Source: Pseudomonas vlassakiae (GTDB taxonomy: Bacteria > Pseudomonadota > Gammaproteobacteria > Pseudomonadales > Pseudomonadaceae). From it: 64,000 nt of DNA. Shown here piece by piece: positions 7,735 through 17,815 of the stretch (within the stretch, counting starts at the first letter, position 1; every line of letters begins with the position of its first letter). The notes beneath the pieces are model-generated. The model did not search any database. It was not told the DNA's origin and saw only the letters and a program-made list of their open reading frames with translations. The DNA lies in the NCBI RefSeq assembly GCF_014269035.2, contig NZ_JABWRP020000002.1:124001-188000 (forward strand), read 5' to 3'. The translations under genes and the position numbers were made by a program.

Positions 7735-10323
7735 ATGAACACTGCATTTCGCAAGAACCTGCCAGGCACCGCCCTGGACTACTTCGATGCCCGCGCCGCC
7801 GTCGAGGCCATCAAGCCCGGTGCCTACGACAGCCTGCCGTATACCTCCCGCGTGCTGGCCGAAAACCTGGTGCGCCGCTGCGACCCGGCCAGCCTCGACG
7901 CCTCGCTGGGCCAGCTGATCGAACGCAAGCGCGACCTCGACTTCCCCTGGTTCCCGGCGCGCGTGGTGTGCCACGACATCCTTGGCCAGACCGCTCTGGT
8001 CGACCTCGCCGGCCTGCGTGATGCCATCGCCGACAAAGGCGGCGACCCGGCCCAGGTCAACCCGGTGGTGCCGGTGCAGTTGATCGTCGATCACTCCCTG
8101 GCCGTGGAGTGCGGTGGCTTCGACCCGCAGGCGTTCGAGAAGAACCGCGCCATCGAAGACCGCCGTAACGAAGACCGTTTCCATTTCATCAACTGGACCA
8201 AGAAGGCGTTCAAGAACGTCGACGTGATCCAGCCCGGCAACGGCATCATGCACCAGATCAACCTGGAGAAGATGTCGCCGGTGATCCATAACGACCGTGG
8301 CGTGGCCTACCCGGACACCTGCGTCGGCACCGACAGCCATACCCCGCATGTCGATGCCCTGGGCGTTATCGCCATCGGGGTCGGTGGCCTTGAAGCCGAA
8401 AACGTCATGCTTGGCCGTGCCTCGTGGATGCGCCTGCCGGAAATCATCGGCGTCGAGCTGACCGGCAAGCTGGCGCCGAACATCACCGCCACCGACCTGG
8501 TATTGGCCCTTACCGAGTTCCTGCGCAAGCAGAAAGTGGTTGGCGCCTACCTCGAGTTCCATGGCGAAGGCGCACGCGCCCTGACCCTGGGCGACCGTGC
8601 GACCATTTCCAACATGGCCCCGGAGTACGGCGCCACCGCTGCGATGTTCGCCATCGACCAGCAGACCATCGACTACCTCAAGCTGACCGGCCGTGATGAC
8701 CAGCAGGTGCAGCTGGTGGAAACCTATGCCAAGGTCGCCGGGCTGTGGGCCGACAGCCTGGCCAAGGCCGAATACGAACGCAGCCTGAGCTTCGACCTGT
8801 CGAGCGTGGTGCGCAACATGGCCGGCCCGTCCAACCCGCATGCCCGCGTCGCTACCAGCGACCTGGCGGCCAAGGGCATCGCTGGCGCCTGGGAAGAAGT
8901 GCCGGGGCAGATGCCTGACGGTGCGGTGATCATCGCCGCCATCACCAGCTGCACCAACACCAGCAACCCGCGCAACGTGATTGCCGCAGGCCTGCTGGCG
9001 CGCAACGCCAACAAGCTCGGCCTCAACCGCAAGCCGTGGGTCAAGTCGTCGCTGGCGCCCGGCTCCAAGGCCGTGCAGCTGTACCTGGAAGAAGCGGGGC
9101 TGGAAAAGGAACTGGAGCAACTGGGCTTTGGCATCGTCGCCTTCGCCTGCACCACCTGCAACGGCATGTCCGGCGCACTGGACCCGGTGATCCAGCAGGA
9201 AATCATCGACCGGGACCTGTACGCCACCGCCGTGCTGTCGGGCAACCGCAACTTCGATGGGCGTATCCACCCGTATGCCAAGCAGGCGTTCCTTGCTTCG
9301 CCGCCGCTGGTGGTGGCCTATGCGATTGCCGGCACCATCCGTTTCGACATCGAAAAGGACGTGCTGGGCGTGGTCGACGGCAAGGAAATCCGCCTCAAGG
9401 ACATCTGGCCGAGCGACGAGGAAATCGACGCGGTAGTGCGTGCGGCGGTCAAGCCGGAGCAGTTCCGCAAGGTCTATATCCCGATGTTCGCCATCGAGGA
9501 AGAGCGCGGGCCGAAAGTCGCGCCACTCTACGACTGGCGCCCGATGAGCACCTATATCCGCCGCCCGCCGTACTGGGAAGGCGCCCTGGCTGGCGAGCGT
9601 ACCCTGCGCGGTATGCGCCCGCTGGCGGTACTGCCGGACAACATCACCACCGACCACCTGTCGCCATCCAACGCCATCCTCCTCGACAGTGCCGCCGGTG
9701 AGTACCTGGCGAAGATGGGCCTGCCGGAAGAGGACTTCAATTCCTATGCCACCCACCGCGGCGACCACCTGACCGCCCAGCGCGCCACCTTCGCCAACCC
9801 CAAGCTGTTCAACGAAATGGTGCGCAACGAAGACGGCAGCGTGAAGCAAGGCTCGCTGGCGCGCATCGAGCCGGAAGGCAAGGTGACCCGCATGTGGGAA
9901 GCCATCGAGACCTACATGGCGCGCAAGCAGCCGCTGATCATCGTGGCCGGTGGCGACTATGGCCAGGGCTCGTCCCGCGACTGGGCGGCCAAGGGCGTGC
10001 GCCTGGCGGGTGTCGAGGCGATCGTCGCCGAGGGCTTCGAGCGCATTCACCGCACCAACCTGGTGGGCATGGGCGTTTTGCCACTGGAATTCAAGCCGGG
10101 CACCGACCGCAAGACCCTCGGCCTGGACGGCAGCGAGACCTATGACGTGCTCGGCGAGCGCAAGCCACGGGCGACGTTGACCCTGGTGGTGACGCGACGC
10201 AATGGCGAGCGTGTCGAAGTGCCAGTGACCTGCCGCCTGGACACTGCCGAGGAAGTGTCGATCTATGAGGCGGGCGGGGTGCTGCAGCGCTTTGCCCAGG
10301 ACTTCCTCGAAGCGACCGCTTGA
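7735..10323 (+). CDS. acnD: 2-methylcitrate dehydratase, Fe-S aconitase type (AcnD)
   Basis: 862 residues. Dehydrates 2-methylcitrate to a 2-methylaconitate isomer that needs PrpF for further use. The three [4Fe-4S] cysteines are visible: C406 in TSCTNTSNPRN, and C472 and C475 in FACTTCNGMSG. The C-terminal swivel domain carries GDYGQGSSRDWAAKG. Position between prpC and prpF distinguishes it from housekeeping AcnA. The ribosome site before ATG 7735 is weak, and no better in-frame start lies nearby. The operon also carries the cofactor-free PrpD, so two methylcitrate dehydratases are encoded. Confidence 0.95.
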   Translation: MNTAFRKNLPGTALDYFDARAAVEAIKPGAYDSLPYTSRVLAENLVRRCDPASLDASLGQLIERKRDLDFPWFPARVVCHDILGQTALVDLAGLRDAIADKGGDPAQVNPVVPVQLIVDHSLAVECGGFDPQAFEKNRAIEDRRNEDRFHFINWTKKAFKNVDVIQPGNGIMHQINLEKMSPVIHNDRGVAYPDTCVGTDSHTPHVDALGVIAIGVGGLEAENVMLGRASWMRLPEIIGVELTGKLAPNITATDLVLALTEFLRKQKVVGAYLEFHGEGARALTLGDRATISNMAPEYGATAAMFAIDQQTIDYLKLTGRDDQQVQLVETYAKVAGLWADSLAKAEYERSLSFDLSSVVRNMAGPSNPHARVATSDLAAKGIAGAWEEVPGQMPDGAVIIAAITSCTNTSNPRNVIAAGLLARNANKLGLNRKPWVKSSLAPGSKAVQLYLEEAGLEKELEQLGFGIVAFACTTCNGMSGALDPVIQQEIIDRDLYATAVLSGNRNFDGRIHPYAKQAFLASPPLVVAYAIAGTIRFDIEKDVLGVVDGKEIRLKDIWPSDEEIDAVVRAAVKPEQFRKVYIPMFAIEEERGPKVAPLYDWRPMSTYIRRPPYWEGALAGERTLRGMRPLAVLPDNITTDHLSPSNAILLDSAAGEYLAKMGLPEEDFNSYATHRGDHLTAQRATFANPKLFNEMVRNEDGSVKQGSLARIEPEGKVTRMWEAIETYMARKQPLIIVAGGDYGQGSSRDWAAKGVRLAGVEAIVAEGFERIHRTNLVGMGVLPLEFKPGTDRKTLGLDGSETYDVLGERKPRATLTLVVTRRNGERVEVPVTCRLDTAEEVSIYEAGGVLQRFAQDFLEATA

Positions 10324-10336
10324 ACAGGACTTGAAC

Positions 10337-11527
10337 ATGGCACATGTACCACAAGTGAAAATCCCCGCCACCTACATCCGTGGCGGCACCAGCAAGGGCG
10401 TGTTCTTCCGCCTGCAGGACCTGCCGGAGCCGGCTCAGGTCCCAGGCCCGGCGCGCGATGCCTTGCTGTTGCGGGTAATCGGCAGCCCCGACCCTTATGC
10501 CAAACAGATCGACGGCATGGGCGGCGCCACTTCGAGCACCAGCAAGACGGTCATCCTGTCGAAGAGCATCAAGCCCGGGCACGATGTCGACTACCTGTTC
10601 GGCCAGGTCGCCATCGACAAGGCTTTCGTCGACTGGAGCGGCAACTGCGGCAACCTGTCTGCGGCGGTCGGCTCGTTCGCCATCAGCAACGGCCTGGTCG
10701 ACCCGGCGCGCATTCCGCGCAATGGCATCGCCACTGTGCGCATCTGGCAGGCCAACATCGGCAAGACCATCATCGCCCATGTGCCGATCACCGAAGGTGA
10801 AGTGCAGGAAACCGGCGACTTCGAACTCGACGGCGTGACCTTCCCTGCCGCCGAAGTGCAATTGGAGTTCCTCGATCCGGCCGCCGACGAGGATGGCGAC
10901 GGTGGGGCAATGTTCCCCACCGGCAACCTGGTGGACGACCTGGAAGTGCCGGGGGTGGGCACCTTCAAGGCGACCTTGATCAACGCTGGCATCCCGACCG
11001 TGTTCGTCAATGCCGCCGACATCGGTTACACCGGTACCGAGTTGCAGGGTGCGATCAATGGCGACCCCCAGGCGCTGCAGCGCTTCGAGACCATTCGTGC
11101 CTATGGAGCCGTGCGCATGGGCCTGATCGAGCATGTCGACCAGGCTGCCGGGCGTCAGCACACGCCGAAGGTGGCTTTCGTTGCGCCGCCGAGCACCTAC
11201 ACTGCGTCCAGTGGCAAGGCGGTTGCGGCCGGTGACATCGACCTGCTGGTGCGTGCGCTGTCGATGGGCAAGCTGCACCACGCGATGATGGGGACCGCAG
11301 CCGTGGCCATCGGCACCGCTGCTGCCATTCCGGGCACGCTGGTCAACCTCGCCGCGGGCGGGGGCGAGCGCAGTGCCGTGCGGTTTGGCCATCCGTCCGG
11401 CACGCTGCGGGTTGGTGCCGAGGCGCGCCAGGTGGATGGCGAATGGACGGTGACCAAGGCAATCATGAGCCGCAGTGCTCGCGTGCTGATGGAGGGCTGG
11501 GTTCGCGTGCCTGGCGACAGCTTCTAA
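10337..11527 (+). CDS. prpF: 2-methylaconitate cis-trans isomerase
   Basis: 396 residues from ATG 10337, preceded by ACAGGA at suitable spacing; a longer frame upstream overlaps acnD and reads as non-homologous sequence. PrpF isomerises the AcnD product so that it can be rehydrated to 2-methylisocitrate. Characteristic sequence includes YIRGGTSKGVFF at the N-terminus, DGMGGATSSTSK and the DWSGNCGNLSAAVG loop of the PrpF/diaminopimelate-epimerase-like fold. Thirteen bases separate it from acnD, matching the obligatory AcnD-PrpF pair. Confidence 0.95.
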   Translation: MAHVPQVKIPATYIRGGTSKGVFFRLQDLPEPAQVPGPARDALLLRVIGSPDPYAKQIDGMGGATSSTSKTVILSKSIKPGHDVDYLFGQVAIDKAFVDWSGNCGNLSAAVGSFAISNGLVDPARIPRNGIATVRIWQANIGKTIIAHVPITEGEVQETGDFELDGVTFPAAEVQLEFLDPAADEDGDGGAMFPTGNLVDDLEVPGVGTFKATLINAGIPTVFVNAADIGYTGTELQGAINGDPQALQRFETIRAYGAVRMGLIEHVDQAAGRQHTPKVAFVAPPSTYTASSGKAVAAGDIDLLVRALSMGKLHHAMMGTAAVAIGTAAAIPGTLVNLAAGGGERSAVRFGHPSGTLRVGAEARQVDGEWTVTKAIMSRSARVLMEGWVRVPGDSF

Positions 11528-11555
11528 CGCACCACTGGCGCTCGGCTTGGGATGA

Positions 11556-11578
11556 GTAGGGCCGCAAAGCGGCCCCAA
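11556..11578 (+). repeat. Short GC hairpin between prpF and prpD
   Basis: GGGCCGC-AAA-GCGGCCC forms a 7-bp stem just ahead of the prpD ribosome site (CAGGAG at 11583-11588). There is no U-run, so readthrough is expected. It may tune the relative level of the two dehydratases. Confidence 0.5.
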
Positions 11579-11595
11579 CTTCACAGGAGCTGGCT

Positions 11596-13080
11596 ATGAG
11601 CGCCAACGTGGACCTGAACGACCGCCCGGACTACGACCGGGTGCTGCAAACCCTCGCCGATTACGCCCTCGGCTACCGCGTCGAATCCCCTGAAGCCCTG
11701 GACACCGCACGCAACTGCCTGATGGACACCCTCGGCTGCGGCCTGCTGGCCTTGCGCTTCCCCGAGTGCACCAAGCTCCTTGGCCCGCTGGTGGAAGGCA
11801 CCGTGGTGCCCAATGGTGCGCGCGTACCGGGTACCGCCTATCGCCTCGACCCGGTGAAGGCCGCCTGGGACATCGGCTGCACCGTGCGCTGGCTGGACTA
11901 TAACGACACCTGGCTGGCTGCCGAGTGGGCGCACCCTTCGGACAATCTTGGCGGCATCCTCGCCGTTGCCGATCACCTGTCACAGAAACGCGTGGCTGCG
12001 GGTGAGGCGCCGCTGCTGATGCGTGAGGTGCTGCAAGCGATGGTCATGGCCCACGAGATCCAAGGCGTGCTGGCGCTGGAAAACTCATTCAACCGCGTCG
12101 GCCTGGATCACGTGATTCTGGTCAAGGTAGCCTCCACCGCCGTGTGCGCCCGGCTGATGGGTGCCAACCGCGAGCAGATGCTATCGGCCTTGTCCCATGC
12201 CTTCGTCGATGGCCAGGCGCTGCGCACCTATCGCCATGCCCCCAATGCCGGCTCGCGCAAGTCCTGGGCGGCCGGGGACGCTTCCAGCCGCGGCGTGCGC
12301 CTGGCCGATATCGCGCTGCGTGGCGAGATGGGCGTGCCGGGCGTGCTGACTGCGCCGCAGTGGGGGTTTCATGACGTCTCGTTCAGCCACACCAACAAGG
12401 ACCTGGCGGTGAAGCCCTCCGGCCAGTATGAGCTGCGTCTGCCGCAACCCCTGGGCAGTTACGTGATGGAGAATGTGCTGTTCAAGGTCAGCTTCCCGGC
12501 CGAATTCCACGCCCAGACCGCCTGTGAGGCGGCGGTCACCCTGCACCCTCTGGTGCGTAACCGCCTGCATGAAATCGACCGCATCGTCATCACCACCCAG
12601 GAATCGGCGATCCGTATCATTTCCAAGAGCGGCCCGTTGGCCAATGCCGCTGACCGTGACCATTGCCTGCAATACATGGTGGCGGTGCCGCTGATCTTCG
12701 GTCACCTGGTGGCCGAGCATTATGAAGATGCCTTCCATGCCAATCACCCGAGCATCGATCGCCTGCGCGAGAAAATGGAGGTGGTTGAAGACCCGCGCTT
12801 CAGTCGCGAGTACCTGGAAGCCGACAAGCGCTCGATCGCCAATGCCGTGCAGGTGTTCTTCAAGGATGGCAGCTGTACCGAGCAGGTGCTGGTGGAGTAC
12901 CCGATCGGGCATCGGCGGCGGCGTGAGGAGGGGATACCGCTGCTGGAGGCCAAGTTCAGGAGCAACCTGGCGACGCGCTTTGTGCGGCAGCGGTGTCAGC
13001 AGATTTTCGAGCTGTGCAAGGACCAGCAGAAGCTGGAGCAGATGGCGGTGCACAGGTTTGTGGATCTGTTCGTGATCTGA
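11596..13080 (+). CDS. prpD: 2-methylcitrate dehydratase, MmgE/PrpD family
   Basis: 494 residues. Cofactor-independent dehydratase of the MmgE/PrpD family; it catalyses the same cycle step as AcnD/PrpF. Family features include [14 protein letters not shown], the [21 protein letters not shown] substrate-site region and [18 protein letters not shown] good ribosome site CAGGAG precedes ATG 11596. Last gene of the operon, ending 24 bp before a strong terminator. Confidence 0.95.
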   Translation: MSANVDLNDRPDYDRVLQTLADYALGYRVESPEALDTARNCLMDTLGCGLLALRFPECTKLLGPLVEGTVVPNGARVPGTAYRLDPVKAAWDIGCTVRWLDYNDTWLAAEWAHPSDNLGGILAVADHLSQKRVAAGEAPLLMREVLQAMVMAHEIQGVLALENSFNRVGLDHVILVKVASTAVCARLMGANREQMLSALSHAFVDGQALRTYRHAPNAGSRKSWAAGDASSRGVRLADIALRGEMGVPGVLTAPQWGFHDVSFSHTNKDLAVKPSGQYELRLPQPLGSYVMENVLFKVSFPAEFHAQTACEAAVTLHPLVRNRLHEIDRIVITTQESAIRIISKSGPLANAADRDHCLQYMVAVPLIFGHLVAEHYEDAFHANHPSIDRLREKMEVVEDPRFSREYLEADKRSIANAVQVFFKDGSCTEQVLVEYPIGHRRRREEGIPLLEAKFRSNLATRFVRQRCQQIFELCKDQQKLEQMAVHRFVDLFVI

Positions 13081-13098
13081 GGCCTGCACAGGAGACAC

Positions 13099-13130
13099 AA
13101 AAAAGCCCCGGCAGCGCTGCCGGGGCTTTC
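13099..13130. terminator. Bidirectional rho-independent terminator between prpD and acnB
   Basis: GCCCCGGCAG-CG-CTGCCGGGGC (13105-13126) is flanked by an A-run on the left and TTTC on the right, so it can end both the prp transcript and the convergent acnB transcript. Confidence 0.92.
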
Positions 13131-13151
13131 TTCTACTGCTTACAACTCAGC

Positions 13152-15761
13152 TTACGCCTGAACCACCGGGATCTTGGCGTTGGCAGCCGCTTCACGGAAC
13201 TCGGCGATCTGGTCGAAGCTCAGGTAGCGGTAGACGTCGGCAGCCATGCTGTCGATGTCTTTGGCGTACTGCATGTACTCTTCGACGGTCGGCAGCTTGC
13301 CGAGGATCGATGCGACCGCAGCCAGCTCGGCCGAGGCCAGGTACACGTTGGTGGCGTCGCCCAGACGGTTCGGGAAGTTGCGGGTCGAGGTGGAAACCAC
13401 GGTCGAACCGGTCTGCACACGTGCCTGGTTACCCATGCACAGCGAGCAGCCTGGCATTTCCATGCGTGCACCGGCCTTGCCGTAGATGCCGTAGTAGCCT
13501 TCTTCGGTCAGCTGGTGGGCGTCCATCTTGGTCGGCGGGGCCAGCCACAGACGGGTCGGGATACCGCCCTTGACCTTGTCCAGCAGCTTGCCGGCAGCGC
13601 GGAAGTGACCGATGTTGGTCATGCACGAACCGATGAACACTTCGTCGATCTTCTCGCCCTGTACCGAGGACAGCAGGCGGGCATCGTCCGGGTCGTTCGG
13701 CGCGCAGAGCACAGGCTCCTTGACGTCGGCCAGGTCGATTTCGATGATTTCGGCGTATTCGGCATCGGCGTCGGCCGACAGCAGCTCAGGCTTGGCCAGC
13801 CAGGCTTCCATGGCCTGGGCACGACGCTCCAGGGTGCGGGCATCGCCGTAGCCTTCGCCGATCATCCAGCGCAGCAGGGTGATGTTGGACTGCAGGTACT
13901 CGGCGATGGCCTTTTCCGGCAGCTTGATGGTGCAGCCCGCGGCGGAACGCTCGGCCGAGGCGTCGGACAGCTCGAAGGCTTGCTCGACGGTCAGGTCGTC
14001 CAGGCCTTCGATTTCCAGGATGCGGCCGGAGAAGGCGTTCTTCTTGCCTTTCTTCTCGACGGTCAGCAGGCCCTTCTGGATCGCGTAGTAAGGGATGGCA
14101 TGAACCAGGTCACGCAGGGTGATGCCAGGTTGCAGTTTGCCCTTGAAGCGCACCAGGATCGATTCTGGCATGTCCAGCGGCATGACGCCGGTGGCGGCGG
14201 CGAAGGCCACCAGGCCGGAACCGGCCGGGAACGAGATGCCGATCGGGAAGCGGGTGTGCGAGTCACCACCGGTACCTACGGTGTCAGGCATCAGCATGCG
14301 GTTCAGCCAGCTGTGGATGATGCCATCGCCTGGACGCAGCGACACGCCGCCACGGGTGCGGATGAAGTCTGGCAGGGTGTGGTGGGTGTTGACGTCGATC
14401 GGCTTCGGATAGGCTGCGGTGTGGCAGAACGACTGCATCACCAGGTCAGCGGAGAAGCCCAGGCACGCCAGGTCTTTCAGTTCGTCGCGAGTCATCGGGC
14501 CAGTGGTGTCCTGGGAACCGACGGTGGTCATCTTCGGCTCGCAGTAGGCACCCGGGCGCACGCCCTGGCCTTCTGGCAGGCCACAGGCGCGGCCAACCAT
14601 CTTCTGCGCCAGGGTGAAGCCTTTGCCGGTGTCGGCAGGCTGCTCTGGCTTCTTGAACAGGTCGGAAGGGCCCAGGCCCAGTTCGGCACGGGCCTTTTCG
14701 GTCAGGCCACGGCCAACGATCAGCGGGATACGGCCGCCGGCGCGGACTTCATCCAGCAGTACTTCGGTTTTCAGCGCGAACTCGGTGACCAGCTCGTCGC
14801 TGCCGTGACGGCGCACTTCACCTTTGAACGGGTAGACGTCGATGACGTCGCCCATGGCCAGGTTGGTGCAGTCGAATTCGATCGGCAGGGCGCCGGCGTC
14901 TTCCATGGTGTTGTAGAAGATCGGGGCGATCTTGGTGCCGAAGCAGAAGCCACCGGCGCGCTTGTTCGGCACGTACGGGATGTCGTCGCCGAAGAACCAC
15001 AGCACCGAGTTGGTGGCGGATTTACGCGAAGAACCAGTACCGACCACGTCACCGACGTAGGCAACCGGGAAGCCCTTGGCCTTGACCGCTTCGATCTGTG
15101 CCAGCGGGCCGACCGAACCAGGCTGCTGCGGTTCGATGCCATCACGGGCCATTTTCAGCATGGCCAGGGCGTGCAGCGGGATGTCAGGGCGCGACCAGGC
15201 GTCCGGGGCAGGGGACAGGTCGTCGGTGTTGGTTTCGCCAGGCACCTTGAACACGGTCAGGGTGTACTTGTCGGCGATGGCCGGACGCGAGGTGAACCAC
15301 TCGCCGGCAGCCCAGGATTCCAGCACGGCCTTGGCGTGAACGTTGCCGGCCTTGGCTTTTTCGGCCACATCGTGGAAGGCATCGAACATCAGCAGGGTGT
15401 GCTTGAGCTGTTCGGCCGCGACGGCGCCCAGTTCGGCGTCGTCGAGCAGCGCAACCAGCGTCTCGATGTTGTAGCCGCCCTGCATGGTGCCCAGCAGTTC
15501 AGCAGCGTGCTTGCGGTCGATCAGTGGCGATTTGGCTTCGCCCTTGGCCACGGCGGAGAGGAAAGCGGCCTTGACGTAGGCAGCTTCGTCGACCCCTGGC
15601 GGAACGCGGTTGGTGATCAGGTCTACGAGGAAGGCTTCTTCGCCGGCCGGCGGGTTTTTCAGCAGCTCGACCAGGCCTGCAGTTTGTTCGGCGTTCAGCG
15701 GCTGGGGCACGATACCCAGGGCGGCACGCTCTTCGATGTGTTTGCGGTAGGCTTCAAGCAC
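13152..15761 (-). CDS. acnB: Bifunctional aconitate hydratase 2 / 2-methylisocitrate dehydratase
   Basis: 869 residues from GTG 15761 ([14 protein letters not shown], as in the AcnB family). An in-frame ATG 15 bases upstream is less likely because its own bases form part of the GAGGG ribosome site for the GTG. Order of domains is AcnB HEAT-like N-terminus, swivel ([14 protein letters not shown]), then catalytic core. The [4Fe-4S] ligands are in [10 protein letters not shown] and GCSLCMGNQ. AcnB serves the TCA cycle and rehydrates 2-methylaconitate in the 2-methylcitrate cycle, which explains its place beside prp. AcnB mRNAs are typical PrrF small-RNA targets. Confidence 0.96.
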   Translation of the reverse strand: MLEAYRKHIEERAALGIVPQPLNAEQTAGLVELLKNPPAGEEAFLVDLITNRVPPGVDEAAYVKAAFLSAVAKGEAKSPLIDRKHAAELLGTMQGGYNIETLVALLDDAELGAVAAEQLKHTLLMFDAFHDVAEKAKAGNVHAKAVLESWAAGEWFTSRPAIADKYTLTVFKVPGETNTDDLSPAPDAWSRPDIPLHALAMLKMARDGIEPQQPGSVGPLAQIEAVKAKGFPVAYVGDVVGTGSSRKSATNSVLWFFGDDIPYVPNKRAGGFCFGTKIAPIFYNTMEDAGALPIEFDCTNLAMGDVIDVYPFKGEVRRHGSDELVTEFALKTEVLLDEVRAGGRIPLIVGRGLTEKARAELGLGPSDLFKKPEQPADTGKGFTLAQKMVGRACGLPEGQGVRPGAYCEPKMTTVGSQDTTGPMTRDELKDLACLGFSADLVMQSFCHTAAYPKPIDVNTHHTLPDFIRTRGGVSLRPGDGIIHSWLNRMLMPDTVGTGGDSHTRFPIGISFPAGSGLVAFAAATGVMPLDMPESILVRFKGKLQPGITLRDLVHAIPYYAIQKGLLTVEKKGKKNAFSGRILEIEGLDDLTVEQAFELSDASAERSAAGCTIKLPEKAIAEYLQSNITLLRWMIGEGYGDARTLERRAQAMEAWLAKPELLSADADAEYAEIIEIDLADVKEPVLCAPNDPDDARLLSSVQGEKIDEVFIGSCMTNIGHFRAAGKLLDKVKGGIPTRLWLAPPTKMDAHQLTEEGYYGIYGKAGARMEMPGCSLCMGNQARVQTGSTVVSTSTRNFPNRLGDATNVYLASAELAAVASILGKLPTVEEYMQYAKDIDSMAADVYRYLSFDQIAEFREAAANAKIPVVQA

Positions 15762-15882
15762 AGTTATTACCCTCATCAGTGGTCCCTAAAGGGGGTCCGG
15801 GACGCTCATCCAGCATTCGATGCACCCATGCGCTGCCACGGCTTTGTGGGCCGCCCAGCCAGAGTCGCAAAGAATCCTTACA

Positions 15883-16016
15883 GAAGCTGCTTTCAAAGTT
15901 TTACGCCTGCAGAACGGGAGCTGATGAGGGCTGGCACGGGCATGCGAGGGTGCATGGCCCGGGCCAACGCCGTTCTACCGGATGAACTGTGCTCGTGACG
16001 CTTTGAAAACAGCTTC
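15883..16016. repeat. Inverted repeat flanking a 102-bp segment upstream of acnB; rest of gap
   Basis: GAAGCTGCTTTCAAAG (15883-15898) and CTTTGAAAACAGCTTC (16001-16016) match as inverted repeats at 15 of 16 positions. Between them is a further GC hairpin near 15938-15965 (CGGGCATGC...GCATGGCCCG). The 367-bp gap 15762-16128 otherwise holds only the acnB leader and promoter region; I see no convincing gene in it. Confidence 0.55.
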
Positions 16017-16128
16017 CAACGGACATTGTTGCCTTGAAAAGGCGGGATGATTCTACGGCAAAAAAAGCCCGAAGGTAAGGCAGCGATCATGACTTTAACG
16101 GGTGACCCTGGTTAGACAAAGGGCTAAC

Positions 16129-16632
16129 ATGACCCCGTGTTCCACCGCCAAGCCGTTGTTTTCAATGTCCAACCAGTCCATCAAGACCCCGTGTGTCGGC
16201 CTCTGTTCCACCGTCTATGGGGACACCGTTTGCCGTGGCTGCAAGCGCTTCCACCACGAGGTGATCAACTGGAACGGCTACGACGACGACCAGAAGCGCG
16301 CCGTCTGGCTGCGCCTGGAACAACTGTTGGTGCAGGTGATGATGGCCAAGCTCGAAGTTTTCGATAAAAACCTCCTGCGCCAGCAGTTGCAGCAGCGTTC
16401 GATCCGCTTCGTCGAGCAGCAGTCGGAATACTGCTGGGCGTACCAGCTGATCGCCCGTGGCGCCCGCATGATCCGCGATCTGGAAGCCTACGGCATGGTG
16501 CTGCTGCCGGAGTTTCGTGACTGGGAGCTGCCGCAACTGCGCGATGCCATCGACCGCGAGTTCTTCCTGTTGTCCGAGGCGCACTACCAGCGCTACATCG
16601 CGCCAGCCTTCCTCAAGCAGGGCATGCAGTGA
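16129..16632 (+). CDS. DUF1289 domain protein
   Basis: 167 residues from ATG 16129, which has AAAGGG six bases upstream; ATG 16165 (MSNQSIKTPCVGLCS) is an alternative that fits family starts. The N-terminal DUF1289 cysteine motif is TPCVGLCSTVYGDTVCRGCKRF, a CxxxC...CxxC arrangement suggesting metal binding, followed by the typical WNGYDDDQKRAVWLRLE. The C-terminal half is alpha-helical without a recognised domain. Function unknown. It stands alone downstream of divergent acnB. Confidence 0.85.
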   Translation: MTPCSTAKPLFSMSNQSIKTPCVGLCSTVYGDTVCRGCKRFHHEVINWNGYDDDQKRAVWLRLEQLLVQVMMAKLEVFDKNLLRQQLQQRSIRFVEQQSEYCWAYQLIARGARMIRDLEAYGMVLLPEFRDWELPQLRDAIDREFFLLSEAHYQRYIAPAFLKQGMQ

Positions 16633-16706
16633 GCGGCTTCCTGCTGCTCGGGTGAGCGCAACTTCACTAGCGTAGAGGCTCTTTCAGTCTGACCAGGAGA
16701 GTCAGC

Positions 16707-17354
16707 ATGAGCCATTATGTATTCAATCCCCGCTTTACCTTTCTGGCCCGCTGCTGGTGGCAGGGCTCCGGTGTGCGCAGCGTGACAGCGGCGACGCCAG
16801 CACGCGAGCGCCAGCTGGGAGCGATCTGGGTGCAGACAGGCAGCCGGGGCGCCAACGGGCACTATGACCGGTATCTGCAGGCCGAACCGGACGGCGTGTT
16901 GGAGAAGCCCCTGGACCGTTCTGATTATGCCAACCCTGGCCAGCGCTATTACGAGCTGTTCTGGTTTGGCGCCTACGCCAAGGGCAGCTATGCCGCCGAC
17001 AAGCCACTCTTCTACGAGATACGGCCGGCTGACCGCGCCCACAAGGTTTCCGACTGGGTGCTGGATTACAACGCCAGCGTGTTCTCAGGTTATGTCGGCA
17101 TCTGGGAAGCCAGCGAAGCCCAGGGCGTGCAGTCCAAGGCAGGTGACGCGCGGCTGTGGCGGATCGAGGGTTTCGATCAGGAGAAGATCGGCGAGGGCGA
17201 CCAGCTCTTCAATCTTCAGCTGCTCACCCCAGGCGGTGAGAAGATCCTGCGTTACACCCGCTACAGTGACCGCTTCTTCAATAGCCGAAAAGGCGAGGCC
17301 GGCCTGGTGTCGATGCAGATCCTCAGCATGCCTCACCATTTCGAAGAGCACTGA
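16707..17354 (+). CDS. Unknown protein, 215 residues
   Basis: No family recognised. The ribosome site CAGGAG (16695-16700) and pseudomonad codon use support a real gene. It has no signal peptide or membrane helix, is rich in aromatic residues (FLARCWWQG, YYELFWFGAYAKGSYA), and has one mid-protein segment DYNASVFSGYVGIWEASEA. It lies 74 bp after the DUF1289 gene on the same strand and is convergent with queD 51 bp downstream. Confidence 0.8.
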   Translation: MSHYVFNPRFTFLARCWWQGSGVRSVTAATPARERQLGAIWVQTGSRGANGHYDRYLQAEPDGVLEKPLDRSDYANPGQRYYELFWFGAYAKGSYAADKPLFYEIRPADRAHKVSDWVLDYNASVFSGYVGIWEASEAQGVQSKAGDARLWRIEGFDQEKIGEGDQLFNLQLLTPGGEKILRYTRYSDRFFNSRKGEAGLVSMQILSMPHHFEEH

Positions 17355-17405
17355 GTGCATGGCCAGCCCTCGGCCCGCCAGGGCCGAAGGCTGGTCAAGG
17401 GCGGA

Positions 17406-17762
17406 TCAGTCGCCGCTGTATTCGCAGCCGCTGGTGCAGGTCTCGTGGATGCGGACTTTGGACAGCTCCGGCATCAGCGGCTTGACCTGGTCCCAGATCC
17501 ACTTGGCGATCACTTCGCTGGTCGGGTTCTCCAGGCCAGGGATGTCGTTCAGGTAGTTGTGGTCCAGCTGATCGTAGATCGGCTTGAAGATCGCCTTGAC
17601 CTCGGCGAAGTCACGGATCCAGCCAGTGTGCGGGTCGAGCGGACCGGTCAGGTGCAGGCCGACCTTGAACGAGTGGCCATGCAGGCGGCCGCACTTGTGC
17701 CCGGCAGGGACGTTAGGCAGGCGGTGAGCCGATTCGAAGGTAAATTCCTTGAAGATTTCCAC
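17406..17762 (-). CDS. queD: 6-carboxy-5,6,7,8-tetrahydropterin synthase
   Basis: 118 residues, the usual QueD length. Converts 7,8-dihydroneopterin triphosphate to 6-carboxytetrahydropterin, the second step of queuosine (7-deazaguanine) synthesis. Zinc ligands H13, H28 and H30 (ESAHRL, RLHGHS) and catalytic Cys24 (HKCGR) are present, with the [10 protein letters not shown] and [12 protein letters not shown] active-site segments. It is a single gene here with no other que genes nearby. Confidence 0.95.
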   Translation of the reverse strand: MEIFKEFTFESAHRLPNVPAGHKCGRLHGHSFKVGLHLTGPLDPHTGWIRDFAEVKAIFKPIYDQLDHNYLNDIPGLENPTSEVIAKWIWDQVKPLMPELSKVRIHETCTSGCEYSGD

Positions 17763-17815
17763 GCTTTCGTAACTCTGTATGAATCAATAATGCGCGCAGT
17801 CTACCAGCATGCCCG

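Noticed and set aside
7735..10323. Annotating this gene as housekeeping aconitase AcnA
   Set aside because: Position between prpC and prpF and the shorter length fit AcnD; the general aconitase here is acnB.
7573..10371. Long antisense frame opposite acnD
   Set aside because: Antisense artefact of high third-position GC; AcnD cysteine motifs and operon context identify the real strand.
12993..15998. Very long open frame opposite acnB (about 1000 codons)
   Set aside because: Shadow of acnB in high-GC DNA; composition (Gln/His/Val/Gly-rich) is typical of antisense translation and there is no ribosome site or family match.
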